A stretch of DNA of 64,000 nt from assembly GCA_051005695.1 (NCBI GenBank), contig JBPCJC010000028.1:16281-80280 (forward strand). Direction: 5' to 3'. Both the position numbers and the translations under genes were made by a program. How positions within the stretch are numbered: position 1 is the stretch's first letter; the number at the start of each line of letters is the position of its first letter. The stretch is from JACCTI01 sp051005695 (lineage in GTDB: Bacteria > Verrucomicrobiota > Verrucomicrobiia > Chthoniobacterales > UBA10450). The notes under the pieces were generated by a model. The model was not told the origin of the DNA. It made no database searches and saw only the letters and a program-made list of their open reading frames with translations. Of the stretch, positions 34,825 through 42,433 are shown piece by piece.

Positions 34825-35528
34825 TTGGCGCGAAATTCCCGCGCAGAAAACTGGTTGTCCGCATGCCGGATGTCCTCCGCTTGCGAAAGGTAAACCGCAT
34901 CTTCGGCGATGTTCTTCGCATGGTCGCCCACGCGTTCGAGATGCCGCGCGATGAAGATGAGATTGAGATAATCGGTGATCCGATCGGGGCGCTCCGCCAT
35001 TCGCGCGGTGAAGATCGCGGCGAGGTCGTGATTTATCTGGTCGATCCCGCGATCCCGACTGCGCAAGGTGCGCGCAAGGGTCACGTTTTCGTCGGCATAC
35101 GCGCGGATACTATCGCGAAACAGACTGATCGCTTCGGCAAACATCGGTCCAAGCGCGGCCGCTTCATCGAGTTCCGGTTCGAAAGAAAGATGACGCGAAC
35201 GCCGCGCGATCTTCACTGCCTGGTCGGCCACGCGCTCTAGATTCGGCGCCACTTTCATCGTTGCGACTACGTGGCGAAGGTCGGACGCGACTGGTTGAAA
35301 CCGCATCAGGATTTCTACACCGTCGCTGTCGATCTTCTTTTCCAGGGCATCGACTTCGTGCTCGTCCGCGATCGTGATTTTGCAAAGCTGGGCGTCGCGA
35401 TCGAGTAAACACGACATCGAGTTTTGCAGGTTTCGCTCGGTCAGGCTGGCCATCATGAGCACGTCCGCGCGGAGCGACTCGAGCGCGTGATCGAATTCCC
35501 GCAGGATATGGCGATGCATTCCAATCAT
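34821..35528 (-). CDS. phoU: Phosphate transport regulator PhoU
   Basis: 235 residues of the two-repeat helical-bundle family. HILREFDHALESLRADVLMMASL at the start, DVEALEKKIDSDGVEILMRFQPVA-type segment with KIDSDG, and LIFIARHLERVGDHAKNIAEDAVYL are characteristic; the E/D-rich helices bind metal clusters. PhoU restrains the Pho signal through PstB and PhoR. Its ATG overlaps the pstB stop (ATGA). Confidence 0.95.
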   Translation of the reverse strand: MIGMHRHILREFDHALESLRADVLMMASLTERNLQNSMSCLLDRDAQLCKITIADEHEVDALEKKIDSDGVEILMRFQPVASDLRHVVATMKVAPNLERVADQAVKIARRSRHLSFEPELDEAAALGPMFAEAISLFRDSIRAYADENVTLARTLRSRDRGIDQINHDLAAIFTARMAERPDRITDYLNLIFIARHLERVGDHAKNIAEDAVYLSQAEDIRHADNQFSAREFRAN

Positions 35529-36367
35529 CCGAAACGTCCGGTGATGTAGTCTTCGGTCCGCTTTTCTTTCGGGTTTTGGAACATCGTCCGCGTCGCATCG
35601 AATTCGACCAACTCGCCGACGTAGAAGAAGGCGGTGCGATCCGAGACGCGGCCGGCCTGCTGCATGTTGTGAGTCACGATGACGATGGTGTATTGCTCCT
35701 TCAATTGCCGGATCAGCTCCTCAATTTTCATCGTCGCGATGGGATCGAGTGCCGAGGCTGGTTCATCCATCAGGAGCACTTCCGGTTCCACCGCGACTGC
35801 GCGCGCGATGCAGAGACGTTGTTGTTGTCCGCCGGAAAGACTCATCCCCGGCTTGTTCAGGTCGTCTTTTACTTCATCCCAAAGCGCGGCCATGCGCAGG
35901 GATTTTTCTAGACGTTCATCGAGCAACGAACGATTGCGCGCGCCGTTCAAGCGCAAACCGATAGTAACGTTCTCCGCGATCGACATTGTGGGGAACGGAT
36001 TCGATTTTTGAAAAACCATCCCAACGCGCCGCCGAATGATCGCGGGATCGACCCCCGGCGCGTAAATGTCTTCGCCGCCGAGCAGCACTTCACCTTCGAT
36101 CCGCGTGTGCGGTACGAGATCGTGCATGCGATTGAGCGCGCGCAGAAAGGTCGATTTGCCGCAACCGCTCGGGCCAATGATCGCAGTCACTTGGCGCGCA
36201 GGAATCGCGATCGTCGTTGATTTGATCGCCTGCTTTTGGCCGTACCAAATCGAGAGATTGCGGACATCGAATGTGACCGCGCTCGCGAGGTCGCCAGCTT
36301 CCGCGGCGATACGCGACGCGCGCGACTCCGGCATCGCTCCATCGGGCTGAACTTGCGCTTCGGGCAT
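35525..36367 (-). CDS. pstB: Phosphate ABC transporter ATP-binding protein
   Basis: 280 residues from the ATG at 36367, chosen because the longer frame would run into pstA. Walker A is GPSGCGKST, the signature is LSGGQQQR and the Walker B is VLLMDEPASALDP; the H-loop is IVIVTHNMQQA. FLRALNRMHDLVP is typical PstB. It energises phosphate import through PstC/PstA. It lies 12 bp after pstA. Confidence 0.97.
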   Translation of the reverse strand: MPEAQVQPDGAMPESRASRIAAEAGDLASAVTFDVRNLSIWYGQKQAIKSTTIAIPARQVTAIIGPSGCGKSTFLRALNRMHDLVPHTRIEGEVLLGGEDIYAPGVDPAIIRRRVGMVFQKSNPFPTMSIAENVTIGLRLNGARNRSLLDERLEKSLRMAALWDEVKDDLNKPGMSLSGGQQQRLCIARAVAVEPEVLLMDEPASALDPIATMKIEELIRQLKEQYTIVIVTHNMQQAGRVSDRTAFFYVGELVEFDATRTMFQNPKEKRTEDYITGRFG

Positions 36368-36378
36368 AGCTTTAGTGA

Positions 36379-37233
36379 TCACAGGGCGCGTGCAGTTCGG
36401 TCGCGAGTAAGCAGGCGCACCAGTCCGTTGATGAGAAAGATGGCCGCGAGCAAAACGAGAGCGCCTGCCCAGGCCTGGCGATGCCAATCGTCATAGGGAG
36501 AGATCGCGTAGGTGAAAATTTGCAACGGCAACGCGGCGATCGGTTCCTGCAAACTGTGATTCCAAAAGCGGTTGCCGAAGGCGGTAAATAAGAGCGGCGC
36601 GGTCTCGCCGGCGACGCGGGCAAGCGCGAGCAGCACGCCGGTGATGATGCCTTTCGACGCCGTCCGCATGACGACGTGAAAGATGGTTTTCCATCGACTG
36701 ATCCCGAGCGCAAGCGCGGCTTCGCGATACCCATTCGGGACGAGCAGAAGAACTTCCTCAGTCGTGCGCATGATCAGCGGAATCATCATTAACCCAAGTG
36801 CGAGTCCGCCAGCGTAGGCCGAGAAGCTTTTGAAGCGAAGGACAACGATTCCGTAGACCACCACGCCCCAAATGATCGAGGGCACGCCGTTGAGCACGTC
36901 GGCGACGAAGCGCAGCAGAGCATTTGCGCGCGCGGTTCCGTATTCCGCTAGATAAACGCCGCCGAGCACACCGACCGGAATGCCGATGATCGCGGCGATG
37001 CCTAACAACTGTCCGGAACCGACAATCGCGTTCACCATGCCGCCGCCAAGTTCGCCGACCGGTTTCGGAAGTTGCGTGAAGAAATCGAAATTCACCGCAC
37101 TCGCGCCGCTCCGGAGCAGATGAAAGAACACCAGGGCGAGCGGCGTGATCACAAGAATGGCCGCAAGGAACGAGAGCACGGAAGCGAGCGCGCTCTTCCA
37201 TTTCCGCCAAGTGTGTTGATTGCCGCGTTTCAT
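36379..37233 (-). CDS. pstA: Phosphate ABC transporter permease PstA
   Basis: 284 residues with six hydrophobic segments. The EAA loop region is YREAALALGISRWKTIFHVVMRTASKGI. LGGVYLAEYG, NGVPSIIWGVV and GLALGLMMIPLIMRTTEEVL are PstA hallmarks. It forms the inner-membrane channel with PstC. The start directly follows the pstC stop (TAAATG). Confidence 0.96.
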   Translation of the reverse strand: MKRGNQHTWRKWKSALASVLSFLAAILVITPLALVFFHLLRSGASAVNFDFFTQLPKPVGELGGGMVNAIVGSGQLLGIAAIIGIPVGVLGGVYLAEYGTARANALLRFVADVLNGVPSIIWGVVVYGIVVLRFKSFSAYAGGLALGLMMIPLIMRTTEEVLLLVPNGYREAALALGISRWKTIFHVVMRTASKGIITGVLLALARVAGETAPLLFTAFGNRFWNHSLQEPIAALPLQIFTYAISPYDDWHRQAWAGALVLLAAIFLINGLVRLLTRDRTARAL

Positions 37234-38226
37234 TTATTGCACCGCGCGCGTGGTCATCGAGGTGGCCATCGTTTTCAAAAGCAATTGCGCGAGCAGGTTC
37301 GCCAAAATCGTGATCATGAAAAGGACGAGCCCGATTTCGAAGAGCGCTTGCAGGTAAAGATCGGTCGTCGCTTCGGTGAACTCATTCGCGATCACACTCG
37401 CCAAAGTGTAACCGGGCGCGAAGAGCGACGCTTTGATTTGCGGTGTGTTTCCGATGACCATCGTCACCGCCATGGTTTCGCCGAGTGCGCGTCCGAGCCC
37501 GAGGATGATCGCGCCGAACAATCCGCGTCGCGCATAACTCAGGACCGCGATCCGCGTCACTTCCCAGCGGGTCGCGCCGAGCGCGTAGGCGGCTTCGCGT
37601 TGCAGGTTCGGCACGCTCCGCAAAATCTCGCGCGAAACCGAAGTGATGATCGGCAGAATCATGATCGCGATGATGATTCCGCCGGCGAACATGCTCACGC
37701 CGTAGATCGGTCCGGTGAAAAACGGCGTCCATCCGAAGGCACTTTTGAGAAACGGAAACGGATGTGCTCGCAGCCATGGGATCATCACGAAGATGCCCCA
37801 CAATCCCAAAATGACGCTCGGGATCGCGGCCAGCATTTCGATCAGACTAACGAGTGGTTGGCGAATCCAAAGTGGTGCGAGCTCAGTGAGGTAGATTGCA
37901 GTCGCGATACTCAAGGGCACCGCGATGACGAGCGCGAGCAACGACGAAACCACCGTTCCATAGATGAACGGCAATGCGCCGAATTGCTCGGCCACCGGAT
38001 CCCAAGTCGAAGTAGTTAGAAACGAGAAACCGAAGCGCTGGATTGCTTGAAACGAGCCGCGTGCGAGTTGCCATCCAACGAGGAATACCAACGCCACCAC
38101 CGCCAGAGCCATCGCGAGCGTAAGCCACTCGAACGCGCGATCGCCGAAGCGCGATGGCGGTTTCATCTTTAAAACCGCGCGCATCGGAGTGGGCGCGGCT
38201 GTGGTTGGACTCATTACCACCGGCAT
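37234..38226 (-). CDS. pstC: Phosphate ABC transporter permease PstC
   Basis: 330 residues with about six segments after a 30-residue N-terminal tail. FLTTSTWDPVAEQFGALPFIYGT, IYLTELAP, LAAIPSVILGLWGIFVMIP and YALGATRWEVTRIAVL are conserved PstC regions. The N-terminal tail (MPVVMSPTTAAPT) may indicate a later start. Second gene of the pst operon, 48 bp after pstS. Confidence 0.96.
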   Translation of the reverse strand: MPVVMSPTTAAPTPMRAVLKMKPPSRFGDRAFEWLTLAMALAVVALVFLVGWQLARGSFQAIQRFGFSFLTTSTWDPVAEQFGALPFIYGTVVSSLLALVIAVPLSIATAIYLTELAPLWIRQPLVSLIEMLAAIPSVILGLWGIFVMIPWLRAHPFPFLKSAFGWTPFFTGPIYGVSMFAGGIIIAIMILPIITSVSREILRSVPNLQREAAYALGATRWEVTRIAVLSYARRGLFGAIILGLGRALGETMAVTMVIGNTPQIKASLFAPGYTLASVIANEFTEATTDLYLQALFEIGLVLFMITILANLLAQLLLKTMATSMTTRAVQ

Positions 38227-38274
38227 GAATGTTCGATCGGTTGTGGCTTGGCTAAACGCGGAAGTCCTTGCCGA

Positions 38275-39294
38275 TTACATCTTGATTTCGGAAACCCGCT
38301 TCAGCGCACGGTCGCGCAGGGCGGAAGGAAGCGGCGCATAATCCAAATCCTTGGCCATATCTTCGCCCTTGGTCAACGCCCATTTTAAGAACTCGACCAT
38401 CTTCTTGCCTTTGGTCGCGTCCTTTTGCTCCGCGTAAACTAGCAGCCAGGTCGCGCCCGCGATCGGGTAAGCATCCTTGCTCGCAGCATTGGTCATCGAG
38501 AAACGAAAATCATCCGGCACTTCCGCACCCGCCATCGCGGCGGTGACCGATTCAATCGTCGGTTTCACCAGGGTCCCCGCGGAATTCTTCACCTCCGCGT
38601 AGGCCATCTTATTCTGGACCGCGTAGATCAACTCCACATAACCTAGCGCTCCAGGAGTTTGCTTCACCTGGCCGGCGACACCTTCGTTCCCCTTGCCACC
38701 GAGGCCGATCGGCCAATTCACCGAGGTGTTTGTCCCGACTTTCGATTTCCATTCGCCGCTCACTTTGCTCAGGTAATCGGTGAAGATGAAACTGGTGCCG
38801 CTGCCATCCGAGCGATGCACCACTACGATCTCCTGATCGGGAAGTTTCACCCCGGAGTTGAGCGCGGCGATCTTAGGATCATTCCAGTTCTTGATTTCGC
38901 CCAGGTAGATGCCCGCGATGGTTGCGCCATCCAACTTCAAAGCTGGATCGCCCGGCAGGTTATAAGTCATGACGACCGCGCCAGCCACAGTCGGGATGTG
39001 CAACACTTTGCCCGGCGCTTTCGCGAGATTCTCATCAGACATCGGACCATCAGACGCTCCGAAGTCCACCGTCTGCGCCATAATTTGCTTCTGCCCGCCG
39101 CCCGAGCCGATCGACTGGTAATTGAAGCGCACCGAAGGATCGACCTTCGCGTATTCATCGAACCACTTGGAGTAAATCGGATACGGGAAGGTGGCGCCCG
39201 CGCCATTGATCGTCATCTGCGCGGAGGCAGACTCAGCGCAAAGAGCGAGAACGGAGACGGAACAGACTTTAAATAGCCAGGCAGGGAGTTTCAT
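38275..39294 (-). CDS. pstS: Phosphate-binding periplasmic protein
   Basis: 339 residues from the ATG at 39294. The longer start at 39333 adds 13 residues before the signal peptide (LPAWLFKVCSVSVLALCAESASA). The mature protein has INGAGATFPYPIYSKWFDEY, IGSGGGQKQI, DFGASDGPM and VVHRSDGSGTSFIFTDYL, all phosphate-site elements. It captures phosphate in the periplasm. First gene of pstSCAB-phoU, with a strong Pho-box-like repeat 50 bp upstream. Confidence 0.97.
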   Translation of the reverse strand: MKLPAWLFKVCSVSVLALCAESASAQMTINGAGATFPYPIYSKWFDEYAKVDPSVRFNYQSIGSGGGQKQIMAQTVDFGASDGPMSDENLAKAPGKVLHIPTVAGAVVMTYNLPGDPALKLDGATIAGIYLGEIKNWNDPKIAALNSGVKLPDQEIVVVHRSDGSGTSFIFTDYLSKVSGEWKSKVGTNTSVNWPIGLGGKGNEGVAGQVKQTPGALGYVELIYAVQNKMAYAEVKNSAGTLVKPTIESVTAAMAGAEVPDDFRFSMTNAASKDAYPIAGATWLLVYAEQKDATKGKKMVEFLKWALTKGEDMAKDLDYAPLPSALRDRALKRVSEIKM

Positions 39295-39343
39295 AGCGAG
39301 CTTAGCCTCGCCGACACCTCCTTCGATGGTCAAAAGCTTTACT

Positions 39344-39361
39344 GTGACAATCCTGTGACAG
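39344..39361 (-). promoter_or_regulatory. Putative Pho box upstream of pstS
   Basis: On the minus strand CTGTCAC-AGGA-TTGTCAC, very close to the PhoB consensus CTGTCAC with 11-bp spacing. It lies 50 bp from the pstS start. This is the best-placed example and supports the others. Confidence 0.8.
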
Positions 39362-39363
39362 GA

Positions 39364-39660
39364 TCACGCGATCGCCCGCAAGAACTCGCTTAAACTTCCA
39401 ATGCATTCGACCAGAGAAATGGCGGCGACCAGAGCGAGCACTCCGAAAAAGCATGCCTCGACGATGAAGCTAATGCGCGCTTCCTCGCGAAGCAGGCCAC
39501 GCGAGTCGCTATTGCTGCGTGGGCTCGTTTCTTTTCGATCGCCGGAGCCGGCACCGTCCAATTTGTGACTCAAGTAACCGTAATCGATCAGAGGAGAGCT
39601 ATAAACGCGGCGATTGCGATTCCGTTCACCTTCACTAGGCAATGAGTGGATTGGTTTCAT
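39364..39660 (-). CDS. Small membrane protein of unknown function
   Basis: 98 residues. A hydrophilic N-terminal 60 residues (RNRNRRVYSSPLID, GSGDRKETSPRSNSDS) are followed by one C-terminal membrane segment (VEACFFGVLALVAAISLVECIG). No family recognised. It lies between the second regulator and pstS on the same strand. A 7-4-7 repeat lies about 59 bp upstream. The ribosome-binding site is poor, so the gene is uncertain. Confidence 0.5.
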   Translation of the reverse strand: MKPIHSLPSEGERNRNRRVYSSPLIDYGYLSHKLDGAGSGDRKETSPRSNSDSRGLLREEARISFIVEACFFGVLALVAAISLVECIGSLSEFLRAIA

Positions 39661-39718
39661 AAGAGGTAGTTGGGTTAGCTAACGCCAGTGAAGTAAGCGG
39701 GAAGCAGGGCCCCGTCAT

Positions 39719-39736
39719 GTGACGAACCGTGAACAG
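39719..39736 (-). promoter_or_regulatory. Putative Pho box upstream of 39660 gene
   Basis: On the minus strand CTGTTCA-CGGT-TCGTCAC. First unit has one mismatch to CTGTCAC-type sites. It lies just past the stop of the regulator gene at 39767. Confidence 0.45.
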
Positions 39737-39766
39737 TAGATGGCAAACCCGCGGCGCTCGTTGGCC

Positions 39767-40513
39767 TCAGGTCGGGCGCAGGCGATAACCGGACCCCCGG
39801 ACAGTCTCGACGAGGTAAGCCGCTTTCCCCAACTTCCCGCGCAGTCGCCTGATGTGCGTGTCGATCGTCCGGCTTTCCACTCCCAACTCGGAGTGGCCAC
39901 GAGCTTCACCCAATAACATCTCGCGACTCTGCACTTGGCCCGGCTGCTTAACCAACGCTTGCAGGAGTTTGAATTCCACCGCCGTCAGATGGATGCTCCG
40001 ATTTTCCACCGCGACATGGCAACGCGCCGGATCGACCCGAATCGGTCCTTGCACCAGATGTTCTTCGGCGGTTGTTCGGACTCCGCGACGCAGCACCGCC
40101 ATCGCCCGAAGCACAATCTCACGCGGATTGCAGGGCCTGCCGATGCAGTCGTCAGCTCCAGCTTCCAGAGCTGCGATCCGATCGTTCGTCTCGTTCGACG
40201 CATTGACGATGATAATGGGAATACGTCCCGTCCCATGATCCGCCTTCAGTGTTCGGCAAAGGTAAATCGCGTCCGTCCGCTTCTTCAAATCGAGAATCAC
40301 TAGTGACGGCCACTCCGTCTGCGCTCGTGTCAGCCCTTCCTCCATCGTGTCCGAGCCACTGGTTTCGAAACCAGTCTCTTGCGTCAGGCGCGCGGAAAGT
40401 GAACCGATCGCCTGCTCGCCGCCATCGGAGACGATCAGGACGCGATAGCGCGGCGGGTTGTTCGGGTCCGTCGCGGCTACTTCATCCATAGCAGGTAACG
40501 AAGAATTCTGCAT
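39767..40513 (-). CDS. PhoB-like response regulator with degenerate receiver
   Basis: 248 residues. The DNA-binding domain is normal (VEFKLLQALVKQPG, IDTHIRRLRGKLG, VRGSGYRLRPT). The receiver is not: the acidic pocket is VSDGGEQ instead of EDD, the phospho-Asp loop is VILDLKKR, and the conserved Lys is lost (DDCIGRPCNPRE, with Arg in place of TKP). It may work without phosphorylation. It resembles the regulator at 33532 elsewhere. It is divergent from TpsB, and Pho-box-like repeats face both ways in the gap. Confidence 0.82.
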   Translation of the reverse strand: MQNSSLPAMDEVAATDPNNPPRYRVLIVSDGGEQAIGSLSARLTQETGFETSGSDTMEEGLTRAQTEWPSLVILDLKKRTDAIYLCRTLKADHGTGRIPIIIVNASNETNDRIAALEAGADDCIGRPCNPREIVLRAMAVLRRGVRTTAEEHLVQGPIRVDPARCHVAVENRSIHLTAVEFKLLQALVKQPGQVQSREMLLGEARGHSELGVESRTIDTHIRRLRGKLGKAAYLVETVRGSGYRLRPT

Positions 40514-40552
40514 ACGCGCTTTACAAATCTGAAACGAGAATGCGGCAACCAG

Positions 40553-40570
40553 ATGACAACGTGGTTACAG
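40553..40570 (-). promoter_or_regulatory. Putative Pho box upstream of degenerate regulator
   Basis: On the minus strand CTGTAAC-CACG-TTGTCAT, with a further AGTCACT unit one period upstream. It lies 40 bp from the start of the regulator. Confidence 0.6.
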
Positions 40571-40621
40571 TTGAGTGACTTTGAGTGAGGTAGCCATTAC
40601 TCGGACGAAGTTTGCGGCAAA

Positions 40622-40639
40622 CTGACACATTGCTGTCAC
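40622..40639 (+). promoter_or_regulatory. Putative Pho box upstream of TpsB operon
   Basis: CTGACAC-ATTG-CTGTCAC, followed at the same 11-bp period by ATTTCAC. A possible -10 (TTAAAT) follows. It faces TpsB at 40723, about 84 bp away. Confidence 0.65.
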
Positions 40640-40722
40640 TCAAATTTCACAATCCTTAAATTGCCTGAGTTATCCAAGGCATGGGATAAATCACGTAGCC
40701 TGCTTTCGCGCAGGTCCGCGCC

Positions 40723-42423
40723 ATGTTTGCCACTTCCGAGAAGTTCCTTCCGCCTGCCCGCGGCCTGTTCCGCGCCTCGCTCTTGCTGCTCGGTTTTGCA
40801 GCAATCGCCAGCTCCGAACCGTGCCTGGGAAGGCCGACCGAGGTTCCTGCAGAATTGCCCGTAGGCAGTTCGTCCCCCGACCCTGCGGTCACTCCCGCGA
40901 TCCCGGCAGCAAATCCGCCGGCCCCACAGTCCGTGCAAACGCTCTTCATTCGAGAGTATCGCGTCCAGGGAGCGCATAAGCTCGGCAAGCTCGAGATCGA
41001 ACAGGCGGTCTACCCCTACCTTGGGCCGGGGCGCACCGAACAGGATGTGGAGGGAGCGCGCACCGCTCTCGAAAAGGCATACAAGGACAAGGGCTACCAG
41101 GCTGCCGGCGTCCAAATTCCTCCCCAACAAGCGCGCCATGGTATCGTGTTCCTCCGAGTAAACGAAGGCGTCGTTGGGCGTTTGCGCGTCACCGGCTCTC
41201 GCTATTTCTCGCTCAAGCAGATCAAGCGGAATTCCCCTTCGCTCTCTGAAGGGCGTGTAGTCGATTTCAATGCCGTCACCAAGGACATCGTAGGTTTGAA
41301 TCAACTGCCCGACCGCCAAGTAACTCCAGCGCTTCGGGCAGGTCTGGAGCCAGGGACGGTTGATATCGATCTCAACGTGAAAGACAAGTTGCCGATCCAC
41401 GGCAGCGTCGAGTTAAACAACCGCTACAGCGCCGATACGACGGAGCTGCGGATTAACGGCTCATTTAGTTACGGCAACCTCTGGCAGCTCGGCCACACCA
41501 TCGGCGCCAGCTTTCAGGTCTCTCCCCTCGACCTCAGCGAAGTCAAAGTCTTCACCGGTTATTACCTGGCACGGTTTGCCGGCGTGCCGTGGTTCAGCCT
41601 TCTGGTCTCTGGCACCAAGCAGGACAGCAACGTCAACACTTTAGGCGGCATCGGCGTCGTCGGTAACGGCGAAGTCATTGGCGGGCGCGCGATTCTCACC
41701 CTGCCGATGGGGAAGGACTTCTTTCATTCGATTACCTTCGGACTCGATTATAAACACTTTAACCAGGACGTGACGCTGACTGGCTCCGCCCTCAAGACGC
41801 CAGTTACCTATTATCCCTTTTCGATTGCCTACGGAGCCACCTGGGTCGGCAAGAGCAGCACTACCGAACTCAACGCCAGCGTGGTCTATCATCCCCGCGG
41901 TCTCGGGAGCAACGAAGCGGAGTTCGACTTCAATCGCTTCCGCGCGGGCGGCAGCTTCTTTTACTTCCGGGGCGATCTCGCGCAAACCCGCGAACTGCCG
42001 GCCGGCCTCCAACTCTTCGGCAAATTGCAGGGGCAGGTGGCTGACCAGCCGTTGCTGAATAGCGAGCAATTCAGCGGGGGCGGACTTGGAACCGTCCGCG
42101 GTTACCTGGAATCGGAGACGCTGGGTGACAACGCCATCTTCGCCTCACTCGAATTGCGATCGCCTTCGGTCATTTCGCGCAGCAAGGATAAGCAAAATGA
42201 ATGGCGCTTCTACGGATTTGTTGAGGGCGGCGCAGTGACCTTGAACGAGCCACTGCCTCAGCAGGAGTCCGGCTTCGTCCTCGCGAGTCTTGGAGTCGGC
42301 ACCCGTTTCCGAGTCTTACAGCATCTCAACGGCTCTCTCGACTTAGGAGTGCCGCTGAGCAGCCAAATACAAACCAGCGCGTTGGATCCTCGCCTGACCT
42401 TCCGTCTATGGGGCGACTTCTAG
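40723..42423 (+). CDS. Two-partner secretion outer-membrane transporter TpsB (FhaC/ShlB family)
   Basis: 566 residues. Signal segment (GLFRASLLLLGFAAIASS), proline-rich linker, POTRA domains (TLFIREYRVQGAHKLGKLEIEQAV and FLRVNEGVVGRLRVTGSRYFS) and a 16-strand barrel ending WGDF. The conserved loop motif is GGLGTVRGYLES. TpsB secretes a TpsA partner with a haemagglutination-activity domain; one is found at 51763. Its operon continues with ExbB-fusion, ExbD and TonB genes. A Pho-box-like repeat lies upstream. Confidence 0.92.
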   Translation: MFATSEKFLPPARGLFRASLLLLGFAAIASSEPCLGRPTEVPAELPVGSSSPDPAVTPAIPAANPPAPQSVQTLFIREYRVQGAHKLGKLEIEQAVYPYLGPGRTEQDVEGARTALEKAYKDKGYQAAGVQIPPQQARHGIVFLRVNEGVVGRLRVTGSRYFSLKQIKRNSPSLSEGRVVDFNAVTKDIVGLNQLPDRQVTPALRAGLEPGTVDIDLNVKDKLPIHGSVELNNRYSADTTELRINGSFSYGNLWQLGHTIGASFQVSPLDLSEVKVFTGYYLARFAGVPWFSLLVSGTKQDSNVNTLGGIGVVGNGEVIGGRAILTLPMGKDFFHSITFGLDYKHFNQDVTLTGSALKTPVTYYPFSIAYGATWVGKSSTTELNASVVYHPRGLGSNEAEFDFNRFRAGGSFFYFRGDLAQTRELPAGLQLFGKLQGQVADQPLLNSEQFSGGGLGTVRGYLESETLGDNAIFASLELRSPSVISRSKDKQNEWRFYGFVEGGAVTLNEPLPQQESGFVLASLGVGTRFRVLQHLNGSLDLGVPLSSQIQTSALDPRLTFRLWGDF

Positions 42424-42433
42424 GAAGAGAACG

